From positions 1-64,000 of the forward strand of contig CADAJJ010000016.1 in the NCBI GenBank assembly GCA_902788205.1: DNA of 64,000 nucleotides, given 5' to 3'. Source of the stretch: RUG023 sp900315435 (GTDB lineage Bacteria > Spirochaetota > Spirochaetia > Sphaerochaetales > Sphaerochaetaceae). Positions 61,265-64,000 of this stretch are shown here, in pieces. Below the pieces are notes generated by a model. It made no database searches, was not told the DNA's origin, and worked only from the letters and a program-made list of their open reading frames with translations. The stretch's first letter is position 1. Every line of letters starts with the position of its first letter. Made by a program: the position numbers and the translations under genes.

Positions 61265-63225
61265 TTCGTCCTCCTTTGCGTCATGGCTTCCATGATCGTG
61301 CTGCTGGTGATCGGGAGTGTCACGCTCTTGGTTCCCAGAGCCTGCGCCAGCGATGCGGCGAAGGTGGAAAGCACCAGCGCCTTGACCGCGCTGGTCACCG
61401 AACTGGTGATTCCGTCATCGACCTGCTTGGTCAGCACCTCGATGGTCAGCTCCTTGCCGTCGGCCAATGTCGCGCCGTTCTCCCGTAGCGTGGCGACCAC
61501 CGTATGGCGGATCTTCTCCCGGTAGGCCTGCTCGTCGAAGAGCCTGCCGACCAGGACTTCCACCCAGACGTTGCGGACTTTCGGGATGAAGGTGACGGTG
61601 TCGACGACCACCTCAAGGACCATCGACGCCCAGCCGGTGCTGGAAAAGAGCTCATGTCCCTCGTGGCTGTCGGTGACATTCTCCACCAATGGCAACGGGT
61701 TGACGAAACGCTTTTCGCGGATCAGGTCGCAGGCGCGGGCGACCAACAGGGGCATGCGGCCGCTGTTGCTGGAAAGGACCGAGGGCCCGGAGTCGACCAT
61801 GTCCTGGCCGTCCTGGGTGCATTCGATGGAGTTTTCCGGAATACCGAGCTTTTCGGAGATGATCTGCCTCCACAGCATGCCGCTGTTGCCGGTGCCGTAG
61901 AAGCTGGTGTTGATGGTCACCTTGTCGCCCGGGTCGAGCTGCAACTGGACCTGCAGAGGGGAGACCGCCCTACGCTCGCTGTTGCTGAAGCCTGCGATGC
62001 CGACGCCAGAGGCGAGGGCGATGCCGCGCGAGTAGCCGAAGAAGGGGGAATAGCGGTTTGGCAGGGTTCCCCGCTTGTTCCGGATTCCCATCATCTGGTA
62101 GGCGTTGAATTTCCTGCTGAAATCACTGCGCTCGCACAGCTCCGTCAGCGCGGTCTTCAGGTCGGTCGCATGGCTGGTGTGGATCAGCTCGTCGTGCACG
62201 CCGGCGGCCGAGGCGAACTGGATGCGCCAGACGTCCGGGTTGAGCCCGCACTGCAACGCGACCTGGTTGTACTGTTCCTCGGTGGTGGCAAGCGCCTCGC
62301 TGTAGCCGAGGTCGCCAAAGAAATTGGCCGGTGCCTGCTCGCTTTCCTTGAAGGTGACCGAAAGGCGGGCGGCTTTCAGGTCGCAGGCGGGGACGAAGCC
62401 GGCGAACATCTGGTTCGCCATCTCCCCGCTGAAAAGGGAATAGGCCCCTTGGTCGACCGTAGCGTGGACCTCTTCCGCCAGCGGCTTGCCATCCGGCAGG
62501 AAGAAGCTCTTGCGCTCGATATGCATGGCAGGCCGGTAGACCGGAGTGGAGTCTTGGATTTCAACCGGATACCCGCCCTTGACGCAGGCCAGGGCGGCTA
62601 TGGCGGCAAGAATCGATGGTTGCAGCAGCATCTCGTCGTGGGGGGCGTAGAAGGGCTGGCGGTGGATCACGATCTGCTTCTTGGGAATCTTGGTGATGTC
62701 GCTGATCGTCTCGCGCATATGCAGCGGCCACTGGGTCGGGGCGATCACGTGGAGCACACCCTCGGCCATGCCGACCGAGATGCGGGTGATGTTCCAGTTG
62801 GGGCTGGAAAGGCGGGCGAAATCGTAGTTCTGGCTGTAGGCCTTGATGCCGCTTTGGTTGATGATGCTCTCAAAGTCCCCGAAGTCGCGGGTGATCGGTG
62901 CATGGGTATTCTCGGTGGCGGTGCTGTCTGCCAGACGGTAGCTGATGTCTGCTTCCTGGGATTTCAGCACCACGCTCTCGATATCGGGGCCAAAAAGGGC
63001 GATGATCGGCTGTCCCTTGTAGGAAATCTGGTTGGAGGATAGCAACGGAATCGAGTCTCCCGCGATCCGTACGCGGTTGTCGCCACGGATGTCCCTGGCC
63101 TCGACCGTCAGGAAACGGCCCCCCAGCGGGGGCATCTTGATCGTATCGATGATGCCGCTGTCCACGGTGGACCGGATGACCATTCCGCTGAGAACCGTCT
63201 GCCGGGAAAAATAGACCTTTGCCAT
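61261..63225 (-). CDS. Molybdopterin-binding subunit of a divergent xanthine dehydrogenase-type enzyme
   Basis: A 654-residue large subunit of the CoxL/XdhA type. MAEGVLHVIAPTQWPLHMR, HVRQPFYAPHDEMLLQPS-like segments (IHRQPFYAPHDEMLLQPS in this protein) and GDSGPSVLSSNSGRM-like residues (QDMVDSGPSVLSSNSGRM) fit the molybdopterin fold. It is shorter than usual large subunits (about 750 or more) and the near-C-terminal GxGE segment with the catalytic Glu is replaced by QVDDGITSSVTS. Purine hydroxylation is therefore doubtful. ATG 63225 is chosen for its position ahead of the family match; the ORF to 63792 overlaps the divergent ACT gene. Confidence 0.75.
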   Translation of the reverse strand: MAKVYFSRQTVLSGMVIRSTVDSGIIDTIKMPPLGGRFLTVEARDIRGDNRVRIAGDSIPLLSSNQISYKGQPIIALFGPDIESVVLKSQEADISYRLADSTATENTHAPITRDFGDFESIINQSGIKAYSQNYDFARLSSPNWNITRISVGMAEGVLHVIAPTQWPLHMRETISDITKIPKKQIVIHRQPFYAPHDEMLLQPSILAAIAALACVKGGYPVEIQDSTPVYRPAMHIERKSFFLPDGKPLAEEVHATVDQGAYSLFSGEMANQMFAGFVPACDLKAARLSVTFKESEQAPANFFGDLGYSEALATTEEQYNQVALQCGLNPDVWRIQFASAAGVHDELIHTSHATDLKTALTELCERSDFSRKFNAYQMMGIRNKRGTLPNRYSPFFGYSRGIALASGVGIAGFSNSERRAVSPLQVQLQLDPGDKVTINTSFYGTGNSGMLWRQIISEKLGIPENSIECTQDGQDMVDSGPSVLSSNSGRMPLLVARACDLIREKRFVNPLPLVENVTDSHEGHELFSSTGWASMVLEVVVDTVTFIPKVRNVWVEVLVGRLFDEQAYREKIRHTVVATLRENGATLADGKELTIEVLTKQVDDGITSSVTSAVKALVLSTFAASLAQALGTKSVTLPITSSTIMEAMTQRRTK

Positions 63226-63339
63226 AGTACCCAAAAGATACTGCAAAAGAGAGGGGGAAGCAACAAGCGTCGGCGTGGCGTTCCCTCCTCCAGACGGGAA
63301 AGATACGTGGATGGCTGGATTTCCTATGGCGGACCGGGT
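63226..63339. other. Divergent gap between the molybdenum-hydroxylase operon and the ACT gene
   Basis: No gene is visible. On the minus strand a TATCTT box lies nine bases before ATG 63225 without a clear -35, and no SD is evident there. The plus-strand promoter elements are listed separately. Confidence 0.35.
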
Positions 63340-63345
63340 TAGACT
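63316..63345 (+). promoter_or_regulatory. Candidate leaderless promoter of the ACT-domain gene
   Basis: TAGACT (63340-63345) ends six bases before ATG 63352. The -35 is weak (TGGATT, 63316-63321, 18-bp spacer). No SD is present. Confidence 0.4.
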
Positions 63346-63351
63346 TTGCCT

Positions 63352-63735
63352 ATGGAAATCGAAGTGATTGACGGTGCGTTCAGCGTTTGCAAGATTGCCG
63401 ATGCGCGTCTGGTGGATATGCGTCGTCCCTTTACCTTTCTCTCCGTGACCGACCAGGAGTCGAGTCTGGTCTGTCCTGCCGCGCTGGTGCCTGAGGATGC
63501 TCTGGCAAGAGAAGACGGGTGGGCTTTGCTCCGTATTGCGGGGCCGTTGGATTTTTCCCTCATCGGCATCCTCGCCCGGATCTCGGCCGTTCTCGCCGAT
63601 GCGGGTATCAGCATGTTCGCGATCTCCACCTTCGATACCGATTATCTCATGGTAAAACGCGATATGCTGCAAGCAGCTGAAGCCGCGTTGCAAGCCCATG
63701 GGTATGTGCTTCATGGACAAACGGGAAAGGGGTGA
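63352..63735 (+). CDS. ACT-domain protein
   Basis: A 127-residue protein with a lysine-biosynthesis-aspartokinase-type ACT pair: an N-terminal strand (VIDGAFSVCKIADARLVDM) and a C-terminal half (LRIAGPLDFSLIGILARISAVLADAGISMFAISTFDTDYLMVKRD), the typical stand-alone ACT layout (COG3603-like). Such proteins bind amino acids, but no partner enzyme is fused. ATG 63352 is chosen over TTG 63346 by position after a -10 box. The next gene begins 10 bp downstream. Confidence 0.8.
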   Translation: MEIEVIDGAFSVCKIADARLVDMRRPFTFLSVTDQESSLVCPAALVPEDALAREDGWALLRIAGPLDFSLIGILARISAVLADAGISMFAISTFDTDYLMVKRDMLQAAEAALQAHGYVLHGQTGKG

Positions 63736-63745
63736 TGTCGGAGAT

Positions 63746-64000
63746 ATGGAATGGAAGACCACGCATTTCACTGACCGTGGCGTGAGGGTCAAGGACTACG
63801 AGCCGCTGCCCGAGCATCTTGGCACCGCACGTATCCTGCTGGTGTTCGCGCTCGTCGCGCTTCTTTGCGGGTGGGTGGCCTATGGCTCCTTTGTCGCTCC
63901 CTACCTGTTGGGCGTTGCCTTGGGGGGTGCCCTGTTCTGGTGCCGTTGTGACGATTTCAACCGGAGCGAGATCGCGATGAACAGGCCGTTGCAGGGCAAG
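63746..64000 (+). CDS. Partial membrane protein, cut by the window edge
   Basis: The reading frame from ATG 63746 (MEWKTTHFTDRGVRVKDYEP) stays open to the last base, giving 85 codons. It has a hydrophilic N-terminus and a hydrophobic stretch (ILLVFALVALLCGWVAYGSF then YLLGVALGGALFW), so it is a membrane protein with at least one and probably two helices. No family is recognised. The start has an AAGGGG at a distance of about 14 bases, which is loose, so the true start may differ. Confidence 0.5.
   Translation, partial: MEWKTTHFTDRGVRVKDYEPLPEHLGTARILLVFALVALLCGWVAYGSFVAPYLLGVALGGALFWCRCDDFNRSEIAMNRPLQGK

Overview
The window looks like a piece of a GC-rich spirochaete chromosome, most likely from the Sphaerochaeta/Treponema side of the phylum. 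The evidence is gene content: a fused PyrB-PyrI aspartate carbamoyltransferase, a family II CBS-type pyrophosphatase, an SHMT with an internal insertion, exported proteins and lipoproteins of spirochaete type, and decayed Rpn-like and AAA-ATPase/PD-(D/E)XK genes. The genus call is inference. No rRNA, CRISPR array, prophage or intact insertion sequence is visible. There is one tRNA (Arg, anticodon CCU).

Layout. 1-1.2 kb: a truncated Rpn-like gene with 24-bp internal repeats and a second copy of its 3' tail. 1.2-4.3 kb: a B12-binding radical SAM gene with a downstream lipoprotein, divergent from an exported protein. 4.5-8.1 kb: topA with a membrane-anchored PIN-domain gene. 8.3-10.1 kb: tRNA-Arg, a CDF cation transporter and mscL, all on the minus strand. 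10.4-17.2 kb: a complete branched-chain amino acid ABC transporter (livJHMGF), then a CBS-ACT protein and a Smr-domain protein. 17.2-20.8 kb (minus): pckA, infA, a gene remnant and an NSS-family symporter. 20.8-24.6 kb (minus): two overlapping membrane GGDEF/EAL-type genes, one with an intact-looking EAL site and one degenerate. 24.7-31.1 kb: glyA, a hydantoinase-like amidohydrolase, a cytidine deaminase fusion, a PLD-family lipoprotein and two exported proteins, converging on rpiB. 31.6-38.4 kb: ppaC-metH-metF, translationally coupled, then a sugar-type nucleotidyltransferase. 38.5-44.5 kb: a pyrimidine operon (pyrBI-pyrE-pyrF-pyrDK-pyrC) behind a leader peptide and attenuator. 44.6-45.8 kb: an AAA-ATPase pseudogene. 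45.9-48 kb: a small membrane protein, a beta-propeller glycosidase-like protein and an acyl-ACP thioesterase. 48-53 kb (minus): rsmD-sbcD-sbcC. 53.4-63.2 kb (minus): a molybdenum-hydroxylase-type trio (Mo, FeS and FAD subunits) running by overlapping codons into dnaE, yggT and recG. 63.3-64 kb: an ACT-domain gene and a partial membrane protein cut by the window edge.

Two regulatory themes stand out. First, at least eight genes have a -10-like hexamer ending six or seven bases before the start codon, several with a good -35 at 17 bp, and no Shine-Dalgarno. This suggests a substantial set of leaderless mRNAs beside the usual SD-led genes. Second, pyrBI is preceded by a promoter, an SD-led 19-codon ORF that stops six bases before a perfect 9-bp GC hairpin, and a T7 tract. 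This is the architecture of translation-coupled pyrimidine attenuation.

How the genes work together: one-carbon metabolism (glyA, metF, metH) and UMP synthesis (five proteins covering the steps after carbamoyl phosphate, without carAB here) dominate the middle. DNA maintenance genes (topA, sbcCD, recG, dnaE) are scattered among them. Most operons are tightly packed with ATGA or TGATG overlaps, so translational coupling is the rule.
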